DNA of 64,000 bases from assembly GCF_000761545.1 (NCBI RefSeq), contig NZ_JPMY01000045.1:1-64000 (forward strand), in the 5' to 3' direction. Origin of the DNA: Pseudomonas sp. ML96. GTDB lineage: Bacteria; Pseudomonadota; Gammaproteobacteria; Pseudomonadales; Pseudomonadaceae. The translations under genes were made by a program, and so were the position numbers. Positions 43,705-51,748 of this stretch are shown here, piece by piece (the first letter of the stretch is position 1; each line of letters starts with the position of its first letter). The notes below the pieces were generated by a model that worked only from the letters and a program-made list of their open reading frames with translations, did not search any database and was not told the origin of the DNA.

Positions 43705-44376
43705 TCACTCGCGCCCGTGCTGCTGCTCGTAGACCGAGGGCCGCTCCTGCCGGGTCGGATAGGTCTGTTCTGGCGCGGTGCGCTCGTACTCCGGACTCAT
43801 GTAGTACTGCCAGTGCAGAATGGCCGAGACCAGCAGGGTGACCACCGCGAGCACCGCCACCGCCCACACCGAGCCGGCGTAGAGCATGCCCTGCTGCTGG
43901 CGCAGGCGCATGAAGGTGGGCAGGCCGACGAACAGCAGGTAGGTCGAATAGGCACAGGCCAGGCCCAATGCGACTACAGCGAGCCAGCGGCTCGGGTAGA
44001 TGGCCACCAGCCCGGCGAGGAAGAACGGTGTGGCGGTGTAGGCGGCGAAGCCGATGCACTGGTTCAGGCTGGGGCGCGCCTCGAAAGTGCGTGACATCCA
44101 GCGGATGAAGCCGCCCATGATCAGGGTACCGACCAGCGCGGTGAGGTAGACGTTGAGCGCCAGCAGCAGGGCGCTGCCCTCGGCGAGGCGCACGCGTTCT
44201 TCCTCGGCCAGGCTCCAGCCCACTTCGCTGGTGCCGACGAACAGGCTCACGGCGGGGATCATCGCCAGCAGCAACAGGTGGCCCAGGTAGTGCGCGGGAT
44301 GCTGTTCCTCTTCCTGGCGGATCTCGTGCCAGGCGGCGTCCGGGCGGGTAAACAGGTTGACGAAGTGCGGCGTCAT
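43705..44376 (-). CDS. Yip1-domain membrane protein (copy 2)
   Basis: A 223-residue protein with an N-terminal amphipathic stretch (FVNLFTRPDAAWHEIRQEEE) and five membrane helices, the Yip1 architecture. It is a paralogue of the neighbouring gene at 44514-45113: WHEIRQEEEQ, FVGTSEVGWSL and FEARPSLNQCIGFAAYTATPFF match segments there. Extra charged tail (RTAPEQTYPTRQERPS) is unique. Function unknown. Confidence 0.8.
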   Translation of the reverse strand: MTPHFVNLFTRPDAAWHEIRQEEEQHPAHYLGHLLLLAMIPAVSLFVGTSEVGWSLAEEERVRLAEGSALLLALNVYLTALVGTLIMGGFIRWMSRTFEARPSLNQCIGFAAYTATPFFLAGLVAIYPSRWLAVVALGLACAYSTYLLFVGLPTFMRLRQQQGMLYAGSVWAVAVLAVVTLLVSAILHWQYYMSPEYERTAPEQTYPTRQERPSVYEQQHGRE

Positions 44377-44472
44377 GGGCGCGTTCCTCTGCAGGGTTGG
44401 CCATAACGGCTTAGAACTGCGCAGGTGTCGCCAGGGTTCAACTTTCCGGCTGGAAGGAATGTGCGTGCAATG

Positions 44473-44495
44473 AAAAGGCCGCCCGTAGGCGGCCT
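44473..44495 (-). terminator. Terminator of the first Yip1 gene
   Basis: Stem GGCCGCC/GGCGGCC with a 4-nt loop, followed on the minus strand by TTTTC. It ends the transcript of the 44514-45113 gene, so the two paralogues are separate units or attenuated. Confidence 0.8.
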
Positions 44496-44513
44496 CATGC
44501 AAGCGCTAATGGC

Positions 44514-45113
44514 TCAGTTGGTGTAGACCGGCCCCACGCCGAAGCCCCAGAGGATCACCGAGCAGGCGATCATCGCCACCAGCACCACCAGGCCCACGGC
44601 CAGCACCGAGCTGGAGAACATGAAGCCCTCGTCCTGGGGGATGCCCATGAAGGTGGGGATGCCGGCATACAGCAGGTACACCGTGTAGCAGACCGCCGCG
44701 GTGCCGATCAGCATGCCCAGCCACAGGCTCGGGTACAGCGCCGCGACACCGCCGACGAACAGCGGCGTGGCGCAGTAGGCGGCGAACACGATGCATTGGG
44801 TCAGGGTCGGGTTGGAGTCATAGGTACGCGCCATCCAGTGGATGAAGGCGCCCATGACGGCCACGCCAGCGAGCATTGCTAGGTAGGACATGATGGTCAT
44901 CTGCATGGCGCTGGCCGCCGTGAGCTTGACCGCCTCGCCATCGCCGATGCGCCAGCCCACCTCGGTAGTACCGAAATAGGCGCAGAGCGCGGGGATGGCA
45001 GCGAGAATCAGGACATGGGTCAGGTACATGTGGCTGATGCTTTCCTCTTCGCCACGGATTTCCTGCCACTCTTGGTCGGGATGGGTGAAGAGCCCCCAAA
45101 CATGGTGGATCAT
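44514..45113 (-). CDS. Yip1-domain membrane protein (copy 1)
   Basis: A 199-residue inner-membrane protein with the Yip1 pattern: amphipathic start (VWGLFTHPDQEWQEIRGEEE) and five helices. It is the paralogue of the gene at 43705-44376. Bacterial Yip1 proteins have no known biochemical role; the tandem pair looks like an old duplication. Confidence 0.8.
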   Translation of the reverse strand: MIHHVWGLFTHPDQEWQEIRGEEESISHMYLTHVLILAAIPALCAYFGTTEVGWRIGDGEAVKLTAASAMQMTIMSYLAMLAGVAVMGAFIHWMARTYDSNPTLTQCIVFAAYCATPLFVGGVAALYPSLWLGMLIGTAAVCYTVYLLYAGIPTFMGIPQDEGFMFSSSVLAVGLVVLVAMIACSVILWGFGVGPVYTN

Positions 45114-45256
45114 GCAGACACCTCCTCTTTTTATTGTCGATCGCCCCGAGCGTAGCGCCCGGCGTGCGTGCTCAGCAGCGCCGGGTGCAGGCCGAATTAA
45201 GTGCGACCGTATGCCGCAGTATAGGAAAGGCTGCAGGCCGCGTAATCCGTGGCTTT

Positions 45257-45271
45257 AGAGCGAATCGCTCT
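45257..45271 (-). terminator. Small hairpin after the DNAJ-related gene
   Basis: A 6-bp stem AGAGCG/CGCTCT with a 3-nt loop lies 8 nt past the stop codon on the minus strand. No T-run follows, so the call is weak. Confidence 0.35.
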
Positions 45272-45278
45272 CTATGAG

Positions 45279-45872
45279 TCAGCCGTAATAGCGCTCAAGT
45301 ATTTCCATGGCCAGGTTGATCGACTGCAGACGGCTGGTGCTGCCGCCGCGATCCGGGTGGTGCAGGCTCACCAGTTGCCGGTAGCGCTGCTTGATCAGCG
45401 CGAGATTGAGCGGTTGCGTGATATCCAGCTCGAACAGCTCGAGGGCCGCCTGCTTCTCTTCGCCGCCCTGCATGCGCGTCCAGAAGCTGGCCAGCAGCTT
45501 CTCCACCGCGTCCTCGGTGATGTCGTGCAAATTTTGCAGATTGAGATAGTAGTCACGCAGCGGGTCGTGTTCGGCCAGCTCCGCACTGCCGGCTTGCCAG
45601 GGTTGCAGCTGCACGCACAGCGGGCTGATCTGCAGATGCGCCTCACGCTTGCCCCACAGGCGCTCGCGCAGCGCATAGAGGGCGTTGAACAGCAGGAAGT
45701 GGGTGCGGAACAACACCAGCTTGTCGGCCAGCCCCAGGTGCGGAATATGCGTGGAACCACGGGCCTTGAGCTGCTGGATCAGCTGGAATTCGCTGATTCC
45801 GGCGGGCACCGCGCGCAGCAGTTGGTGCAGTTGCTCGGGCAGGTCGAGGCTGGGGTCGAGGTCGTTGTTCAT
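45279..45872 (-). CDS. DNAJ-related protein with C-terminal J domain
   Basis: A 197-residue protein with the DNAJ_related N-terminal domain (about 20-145) and a J domain placed at the C-terminus; the HPD motif is at 172-174 in SLHHPDRGG. It should stimulate an Hsp70 such as DnaK. The gene is divergent from ttcA across 87 bp. Confidence 0.85.
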   Translation of the reverse strand: MNNDLDPSLDLPEQLHQLLRAVPAGISEFQLIQQLKARGSTHIPHLGLADKLVLFRTHFLLFNALYALRERLWGKREAHLQISPLCVQLQPWQAGSAELAEHDPLRDYYLNLQNLHDITEDAVEKLLASFWTRMQGGEEKQAALELFELDITQPLNLALIKQRYRQLVSLHHPDRGGSTSRLQSINLAMEILERYYG

Positions 45873-45959
45873 CGGGCGAGCCTAACACGGGCTGTCGCGG
45901 CCGAGCTTTGTGCGTAAAATAGCCAGCTTTTCGCCTTCACCCCCGGATTCTCCCGCACC

Positions 45960-46787
45960 ATGCCCAGCACCATCTCGGTCAACCAGAACAAACTGCAGAA
46001 GCGCCTGCGCCGCCAGGTCGGCGAGGCCATCGCCGATTTCAACATGATCGAGGATGGCGACAAGGTGATGGTCTGCCTGTCCGGCGGCAAGGACAGCTAC
46101 ACCATGCTCGACGTGCTGCTGTACCTGCAAAAGGTGGCACCGATCAAGTTCGAGATCGTTGCGGTGAACATGGACCAGAAGCAGCCCGGCTTCCCCGAGC
46201 ACGTGCTGCCGGCCTACCTGGAATCCATTGGCGTGCAGTACCACATCATCGAGAAGGACACCTACTCGGTGGTGAAGGAGAAGATCCCGGAGGGCAAGAC
46301 CACCTGCTCGCTGTGCTCGCGCCTGCGCCGCGGCACCCTGTACACCTACGCCGACGAGATCGGCGCGACCAAGATGGCCCTCGGTCACCACCGCGACGAC
46401 ATCCTGGAAACCTTCTTCCTCAACATGTTCTACGGCGGCACGCTGAAGGCCATGCCGCCCAAGCTGCTGTCCGACGACGGCCGCAACGTGGTGATCCGCC
46501 CGCTGGCCTACTGCAATGAGAAGGACATCGAGGCCTACTCGGTGATGAAGGAATTCCCGATCATCCCGTGCAACCTGTGCGGCTCGCAGGAAAATCTGCA
46601 GCGCCAGGTGGTCAAGGAGATGCTGGTGGAATGGGAGCGCAAGAGCCCAGGCCGCACCGAGATCATGTTCCGCGCCCTGCAGAACGTGGTGCCGTCGCAG
46701 CTGGCCGACCGCAACCTGTTCGACTTCCAGAGCCTGAAGGTCGACGACAGCGCCACGCCGCGCTTCCTCGACGTGATGAACCTGTGA
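45960..46787 (+). CDS. ttcA: tRNA 2-thiocytidine(32) synthetase TtcA
   Basis: A 275-residue enzyme that thiolates cytidine 32 of some tRNAs. The ATP-pyrophosphatase P-loop SGGKDS is at 41-46. Two Cys pairs, Cys116/Cys119 (CSLC) and Cys204/Cys207 (CNLC), mark the [4Fe-4S]-binding site needed for sulfur transfer. Length and order match E. coli TtcA. Confidence 0.95.
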   Translation: MPSTISVNQNKLQKRLRRQVGEAIADFNMIEDGDKVMVCLSGGKDSYTMLDVLLYLQKVAPIKFEIVAVNMDQKQPGFPEHVLPAYLESIGVQYHIIEKDTYSVVKEKIPEGKTTCSLCSRLRRGTLYTYADEIGATKMALGHHRDDILETFFLNMFYGGTLKAMPPKLLSDDGRNVVIRPLAYCNEKDIEAYSVMKEFPIIPCNLCGSQENLQRQVVKEMLVEWERKSPGRTEIMFRALQNVVPSQLADRNLFDFQSLKVDDSATPRFLDVMNL

Positions 46788-46793
46788 TTCCCG

Positions 46794-46818
46794 ACCGGCC
46801 GCTTAAAGCGGCCGGTTT
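46794..46818. terminator. Bidirectional terminator after ttcA
   Basis: An 11-bp perfect stem, ACCGGCCGCTT and AAGCGGCCGGT around a single A, followed by TTTGC. It lies between ttcA and the convergent ferredoxin-like gene. Confidence 0.85.
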
Positions 46819-46823
46819 GCTAT

Positions 46824-47537
46824 CTAGCCGCGCATGATCAGTTCAGGTACAGCGCGCTCCTCGACGAAGCGCTCCTGCACCAGGCGCTTCACCTCGGCCG
46901 CATCGCGGATGCGGTACCACTCGCCGCTCGGGTAGACGCTCAAGGTCGACCCCTGGTCGCAGGGGAACTGGCACTGGGTGCGGGTGATATGCACGCCATT
47001 CTCGGTCTCCAGGCGGCCGGCCGCCTTCAGCTCTTCACGTAGCAGCTTCCACAGGGGCAGGGCGCCGCGCCGAGTGCAGCGCGGGCCGTTGCACAGCAGC
47101 ACGCGATAGCGGTGCGGCGGGATGCACGACCAGGAGTGGGATTCCGGTAGCTGCGGCACGTCCACGCAGCCCAGGTGTTTTTCCGGTTGTTGGATCAATG
47201 CAGCCAGAGCCGCCACGTCCTCGGCATTGCCGGCGCAGACGAACAGCTGATCGGCACGCTCGCCGGCCAGTGTCTGTAGCTCGCCGCGTAGCCAGTCCAG
47301 TTGCTGGCTGCCACCCAGCGGGTCGAGATCGACGATTAGTAGGGGCAGTTCTGCGCCGCTCAGGCATTCGCGTACTCGCGCCCAGACTTCGTCGTAGCCG
47401 GCACCGGTATCGAGCAGATCGTCCAGCGCGGCGGCGCCGAACTGCTCAGTGAACTGGCGGCGGGTCAGCTCGGCGAAGCTGCCATGGTTGAGGTCGGGGC
47501 CGGCGAACAGCACGCGGGCGTAGGTTTCGGTCTTCAT
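46824..47537 (-). CDS. Thioredoxin-like [2Fe-2S] ferredoxin domain protein
   Basis: A 237-residue protein. The first 140 residues have no known motif but resemble a CbiX-like alpha/beta layout. The C-terminal part is a thioredoxin-like ferredoxin: Cys149 and Cys154 in CNGPRC, Cys189 and Cys193 in CQFPC. It starts 9 nt after the cobK stop, so it belongs to the cobL-cobK operon and may supply electrons for corrin or cobalt chemistry; that role is inferred from position only. Confidence 0.75.
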   Translation of the reverse strand: MKTETYARVLFAGPDLNHGSFAELTRRQFTEQFGAAALDDLLDTGAGYDEVWARVRECLSGAELPLLIVDLDPLGGSQQLDWLRGELQTLAGERADQLFVCAGNAEDVAALAALIQQPEKHLGCVDVPQLPESHSWSCIPPHRYRVLLCNGPRCTRRGALPLWKLLREELKAAGRLETENGVHITRTQCQFPCDQGSTLSVYPSGEWYRIRDAAEVKRLVQERFVEERAVPELIMRG

Positions 47538-47546
47538 CGGGTGTTC

Positions 47547-48269
47547 TCAGAGCAGCGGCTGCAGCGCTTGCCACAGGGTTTCGGGGTCGGCGAAGGCGCG
47601 CTCCACCTCGGGCAGTTGCGGGCGTTGCAGGATCAGCACCGGCAGGCCGCGCTCGCGGGCGACCTGCAGCTTGGCCTCGGTGGCGTTGCCGCCGCTGTTC
47701 TTGCTCACCAGCACATCGAAGCCTTCGGCGGCGAACAGCGCGCGTTCATCGTCGAGGGTGAACGGCCCGCGCGCGGCGATACAGCGGGCACGCGGGTGTT
47801 CGGGCTGAGCATCGAGCAGGCGCAGAGTCCAGTGCTGGTGCGCGGGAATCTCGTCGAGATGCGCCAGCGGCTCGCGGCCGAGGGTGAAGAAGGGCTTGTC
47901 GAAGGGTTCCAGCGCTTGGACCAGCGCGGCCCAGTCGGCCACCTCGCGCCAGTCGTCACCAGGCTGCGGTTGCCAGCCAGGACGACGCAGCGCCCAGCAG
48001 GGCACATCGGCCAGGCGCGCGGCGGTGGCGGCATTGGCGCTGATCTGCGCGGCATAAGGATGGGTGACGTCCAGCAGCAGGTCGAAGCCTTCAGTGCGGA
48101 TGAACTGTGCCAGGCCCTCGGCGCCACCGAAGCCGCCGACGCGCACCTGGCAAGTCAGATCGTCCGGCACCTTGCCCAGCCCGGCCAGGCTGTACAGATG
48201 CTCGGGGCCCAGGCGACGGGCCAGGCGCAGCGCGTCGCCGACGCCGCCGAGCAACAGCACGCGGGTCAC
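47547..48269 (-). CDS. cobK: Precorrin-6A reductase CobK
   Basis: A 240-residue NADPH-dependent reductase that converts precorrin-6A to precorrin-6B. Family segments are LLLGGVGDALRLARRL, LLLDVTHPYAAQISANAATA and the late block VLVSKNSGGNATEAKL. Start is GTG at 48269, overlapping the cobL stop (GTGA). The longer frame in the ORF simply extends into cobL. Confidence 0.92.
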   Translation of the reverse strand: MTRVLLLGGVGDALRLARRLGPEHLYSLAGLGKVPDDLTCQVRVGGFGGAEGLAQFIRTEGFDLLLDVTHPYAAQISANAATAARLADVPCWALRRPGWQPQPGDDWREVADWAALVQALEPFDKPFFTLGREPLAHLDEIPAHQHWTLRLLDAQPEHPRARCIAARGPFTLDDERALFAAEGFDVLVSKNSGGNATEAKLQVARERGLPVLILQRPQLPEVERAFADPETLWQALQPLL

Positions 48270-49468
48270 GGCTTGTGTACTTGCAGCAGGGTGATCGGCA
48301 GGGCGCTGCGCCAGGTGTCGAAATCGCCCAGCGGCTGGGCCTGGGCGATGGCGATGCGGGTCAGCTCGCCGCCATGCAGTTCGCGGAAGGCCACCAGCAT
48401 GGCCTCGCTCTGCAGGGTCACGGCATTGGCGATCAGCCGGCCGCCGGGTTTCAACGCCTGCCAGCACAGCTCCAGCACGCCGGGCACGGTGACGCCGCCG
48501 CCGATGAAGATCGCGTCGGGGAAGTCGAGGCCGGCCAGTGCCTCCGGCGCCTCGCCGGCTACCAGCTGCAACTGCGGCACGCCGAGGGCGTCGCGGTTAT
48601 GCGCGATCAGCTGCTGGCGGCCCTCGTTGGCCTCGATGGCGATGGCGCGGCAACTCGAGTGGCTGCGCAGCCACTCGATACCGATCGAACCGCAACCGGC
48701 GCCGACATCCCACAGCAGCTCACCTGGCCGTGGCGCCAGGCGGGCCAGGGTGATGGCGCGCACGTCGCGCTTGGTCAGCTGGCCGTCGTGGCGGTAGGCG
48801 TCGTCGGATAGGCCAATGGTCAGTGGCAGCGCTTGCACACCGGCATCGGTGCGGCATTCAACAGCCAGCAGATTGAGCGCGGCAACCTGGTCGATATTCC
48901 AGTCGGCGGCCAGGCCATCGATGCGCCGCTCCAGCGGACCGCCCAGATGCTCCAGCACGCTCAGGCGGCTGGCTCCGAAACCGCGCTCGCGCAGCAGAGC
49001 GGCAATGGCACTCGGGCTGTTGCCATCGTTGCACAGAATCAGCAAACGCTGGCCGTCATGCAGATGGCGGGCAACGGCGGGCAGCGGACGCGCCACCACC
49101 GACAGCAGGGTCACGTCCTGCAGCGGCCAGCCCAGGCGCGCGGCAGCCAGGGCATAGGAGGAGGGCGCCGGCAGCACGAGCATCTCGCCCTGATCCAGCT
49201 GACGCGCCAGGCTGGCGCCGACGCCGTAGAGCATGGGGTCGCCGCTGGCCAGCACGCAGGTCGGCGTGCCGCGTCGCTGCAGTACCGGCTCCAGGTTGAA
49301 GGGGCTGGGCCAGGCTTCGCGTGGGGCGCGGATGCACGGCGGCAGCAGGTCGAGCTGGCGCGGCGCACCGACAATGCACTCGGCTGCCAGCAGCGCGCGG
49401 CGCGCCGCCTTGCCCAGGCCGGCATAGCCGTCTTCGCCGATGCCCACTACCGTCAGCCAGGCCGTCAT
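48266..49468 (-). CDS. cobL: Precorrin-6Y C5,15-methyltransferase CobL
   Basis: A 400-residue bifunctional enzyme: an N-terminal CbiE-type methyltransferase (1-200, WLTVVGIGEDG and LASGDPMLYG) and a C-terminal CbiT-type domain with the SAM motif LLWDVGAGCGSIGIEW near 250. It methylates C5 and C15 and decarboxylates the C12 acetate of precorrin-6B. The ATG at 49468 follows GAGGAGAC. First gene of cobL-cobK-ferredoxin, divergent from cobG. Confidence 0.93.
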   Translation of the reverse strand: MTAWLTVVGIGEDGYAGLGKAARRALLAAECIVGAPRQLDLLPPCIRAPREAWPSPFNLEPVLQRRGTPTCVLASGDPMLYGVGASLARQLDQGEMLVLPAPSSYALAAARLGWPLQDVTLLSVVARPLPAVARHLHDGQRLLILCNDGNSPSAIAALLRERGFGASRLSVLEHLGGPLERRIDGLAADWNIDQVAALNLLAVECRTDAGVQALPLTIGLSDDAYRHDGQLTKRDVRAITLARLAPRPGELLWDVGAGCGSIGIEWLRSHSSCRAIAIEANEGRQQLIAHNRDALGVPQLQLVAGEAPEALAGLDFPDAIFIGGGVTVPGVLELCWQALKPGGRLIANAVTLQSEAMLVAFRELHGGELTRIAIAQAQPLGDFDTWRSALPITLLQVHKP

Positions 49469-49545
49469 CTGTGTCTCCTCGGTGCCTTGCGGGGCGACGC
49501 GCGGGCTTGGCCCGGTGCCGCTAAAAGCGGGCATAATAGCGCCTT
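49469..49545. promoter_or_regulatory. Divergent cobL/cobG promoter region
   Basis: The short space between the cobL start and the riboswitch. CATAAT at 49532-49537 could be the -10 of the riboswitch-led transcript, with a weak TTGGCC at 49507 as -35. The cobL promoter is not evident. Confidence 0.35.
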
Positions 49546-49714
49546 CGTCGGTGCCCGGTTCTTTCAGAGGAACCAGCGGGCCTAAGAGGGAACACGGTTC
49601 AAGCCGTGGCTGCCCCCGCAACTGTAAGCAGCGAGTCGCTCCACACACATGCCACTGAGCAATCGGGAAGGCCGTGCAGCGATGACGACCTGTCAGCCAG
49701 GAGACCTGCCGACG
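49546..49714 (+). ncRNA. Cobalamin (B12) riboswitch
   Basis: A class I cobalamin aptamer. Terminal stem P1 forms from CGTCGG (49546-49551) and CCGACG (49709-49714). The core has AAGAGGGAACACGG, the conserved GCCCCCGCAACTGTAAGC segment, a CCACTG block, GGGAAGGC, and the B12 box AGCCAGGAGACCTGCC at the 3' side. It sits upstream of cobG and should turn down cobGHIJ when adenosylcobalamin is plentiful. Confidence 0.95.
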
Positions 49715-49759
49715 ACGCAGTCGCGAGTGCCAACATCGGGCGGGGTGTACCGATGCCAA

Positions 49760-49781
49760 GGAATCCCTTTGCTGGGATTCC
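49760..49781 (+). promoter_or_regulatory. Hairpin in the riboswitch expression platform
   Basis: GGAATCCC (49760-49767) and GGGATTCC (49774-49781) form a perfect 8-bp stem with a TTTGCT loop between aptamer and cobG. No T-run follows, so it may act by hiding sequence rather than by termination. Confidence 0.5.
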
Positions 49782-49820
49782 GCTGGTTCGGTCGCCGCGT
49801 CGTTCGTTGTCGGTGACCGT

Positions 49821-51125
49821 TTGAAGCCCGATTCCTCCACCGCCGCTGTGCATGTTCCCCGGCCCTCCGCCTGTCCGGGGCTGTGGCGTGTCGTGCCGGC
49901 GAAAGATGGCGGTATCTGCCGGGTCAAGCTGCCCGGCGGCCTGCTCACCAGCGCCCAGGCCCGCGCTGTGGCCGCGGTCGCCCGCACCCATGCCAGCGGC
50001 GTGCTGGAGCTGACCAACCGCAGCAATCTGCAGATTCGCGGTGTACGCGAGGCCTGCCAGGGCGCGCTGGTGCAGCAGCTGCTGGACGCCGGCCTCGGCC
50101 CGCGTCACGCGGATGCCGACGATGTGCGCAATGTGCTGATCAGCCCCGCCGCCGGCCGCGATCCTGGGGCCCATCTCGATACCCGCCCGCTGGCCGAGCA
50201 ACTGCTGGCGCTGCTGCAAGACGTGCCCGCGTTCCGCGACCTGTCGCCCAAGTTCGCCGTGCAACTGGATGGTGGCGAGGCACTGGCCATGCTCGACCAC
50301 CCGCACGATATCTGGCTCAGCGCCTTGCCCGGCGGCACGCAACTGGCCTTCGGCCTGGCCGGTTGTCCGCGCGGTGAAGTGCTGGGCGTGGTCGAGTCGG
50401 ATCAGGCGGTGCAACTGGTGGAAGCGCTGCTGCGGCTGTTCCTCCAGCTGGCCGGCGAACACACGCGCATGCGTCAGCTGTTGGCCGAGCTGCCGGCGCA
50501 GGCATTTCTCGCTCGTCTGCCATCCGCCTTCCAGCACGCGACGCCGGGCTTCGCCAGCCCAGCGCCGGATGGCGTGCCGCTGGGCGTGCATGCCCAGGCC
50601 CAGCCGGGGCGGGTGATGCTGCTGGCCGGCGCGCCGCTGGGCCGGTTGCAAACCGAGCAGCTGCAGGCCCTGGCCGAACTGGCGGAAACCGAAGGCAGCG
50701 GCGAGTTGCGCCTGACACCCTGGCAAGGCGTGTTGCTGCCGGATGTGCCCGCCGCGCGCCAGGCCGCCGTGGCCCAGGTCATGAGCGATCTCGGCCTGCT
50801 GCTGGATGCCCGCGCGCCACTGGCACGCATGCTCGCCTGCAGCGGCAGCGCCGGCTGCGCCAAGTCTGCGGCGGACACCAAGGCCGATGCCCAGCGCCTG
50901 GCCACGCACCTGGGTCCGCACGGCCCGGCGCAGGTGCACCTGTGCGGCTGCCCGCGCAGCTGCGCCGCCGCCCATATCGCGCCCTACACGCTGCTGGCCC
51001 AGCCTGGCGGCCGCTACGACCTCTATCGCCGCGAGCAGGGCCTGGCCGGATTCGGCCGCCTGCTGGCGACGTCCCTCGATATCGACCAAGCCGGCGAGCA
51101 CCTCGCCGCAGGAAATCCCGAATGA
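49821..51125 (+). CDS. cobG: Precorrin-3B synthase CobG
   Basis: A 434-residue nitrite/sulfite-reductase-fold enzyme that uses O2 to hydroxylate precorrin-3A. The sirohaem/[4Fe-4S] ligands are Cys340 and Cys346 (CSGSAGC) and Cys377 and Cys381 (CGCPRSC; residue numbers from the TTG start). No ATG exists near the start: TTG at 49821 and GTG at 49848 are the options, and homologues begin close to RPSACPGL. It is the first gene under the B12 riboswitch and marks the aerobic route. Confidence 0.9.
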   Translation: MKPDSSTAAVHVPRPSACPGLWRVVPAKDGGICRVKLPGGLLTSAQARAVAAVARTHASGVLELTNRSNLQIRGVREACQGALVQQLLDAGLGPRHADADDVRNVLISPAAGRDPGAHLDTRPLAEQLLALLQDVPAFRDLSPKFAVQLDGGEALAMLDHPHDIWLSALPGGTQLAFGLAGCPRGEVLGVVESDQAVQLVEALLRLFLQLAGEHTRMRQLLAELPAQAFLARLPSAFQHATPGFASPAPDGVPLGVHAQAQPGRVMLLAGAPLGRLQTEQLQALAELAETEGSGELRLTPWQGVLLPDVPAARQAAVAQVMSDLGLLLDARAPLARMLACSGSAGCAKSAADTKADAQRLATHLGPHGPAQVHLCGCPRSCAAAHIAPYTLLAQPGGRYDLYRREQGLAGFGRLLATSLDIDQAGEHLAAGNPE

Positions 51126-51748
51126 TCGATTACATCCGCGATGGTCAGGAGATCTATCGCCAGTCCTTCGCCACCATCCGCGCCGAGGCCGATTTAAGTG
51201 CCATCCCGGCCGACCTGGAAAAGCTCGCCGTACGCCTGATCCACGCTTGCGGCATGGTCGATGTGGTGCAGGACCTGCGCTTCTCGCCCGGTGCCGGCGC
51301 TGCCGGCCGCGCCGCCTTGGCCAAGGGCGCACCGATCCTCTGCGACGCACGCATGGTCGCCGAGGGCATCACCCGCGCGCGCCTGCCGGCCAACAACCCG
51401 GTGATCTGCACCCTCAACGAAGCGGACGTGCCGCAGCTGGCCCGCGATCTCGGTAACACCCGCTCGGCGGCAGCCCTGGAGCACTGGCGCGAGCACCTGG
51501 AAGGCAGCGTGGTGGTGATCGGCAACGCGCCCACCGCGCTGTTCTACCTGCTGGAAATGCTCGACGTCGGCGCGCCGAAGCCGGCGCTGATTCTCGGCAT
51601 GCCGGTAGGCTTTATCGGCGCCGCCGAATCCAAGGACATGCTCGCCGCCGACAGCCGTGGCGTGCCCTACGTGATCGTGCGTGGCCGCCGCGGCGGCAGC
51701 GCCATGGCCGCCGCCGCGGTCAACGCCCTGGCCACGGAGGTGGAGTGA
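51122..51748 (+). CDS. cobH: Precorrin-8X methylmutase CobH
   Basis: A 208-residue enzyme moving the methyl group from C11 to C12 to form hydrogenobyrinate. The catalytic histidine is His41 in RLIHACGMVD. Family blocks AEGITRARL and IGNAPTALFYLLEML are present. Its ATG overlaps the cobG stop by ATGA, so translation is coupled. Confidence 0.95.
   Translation: MIDYIRDGQEIYRQSFATIRAEADLSAIPADLEKLAVRLIHACGMVDVVQDLRFSPGAGAAGRAALAKGAPILCDARMVAEGITRARLPANNPVICTLNEADVPQLARDLGNTRSAAALEHWREHLEGSVVVIGNAPTALFYLLEMLDVGAPKPALILGMPVGFIGAAESKDMLAADSRGVPYVIVRGRRGGSAMAAAAVNALATEVE

Noticed and set aside
49606..49824. 72-codon frame over the riboswitch
   Set aside because: It lies inside the B12 aptamer and platform, whose conserved RNA motifs explain the sequence.
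48266..50026. Long version of cobL to 50026
   Set aside because: The extra N-terminus crosses the riboswitch and cobG start; ATG 49468 has a good ribosome site and gives the family N-terminus.
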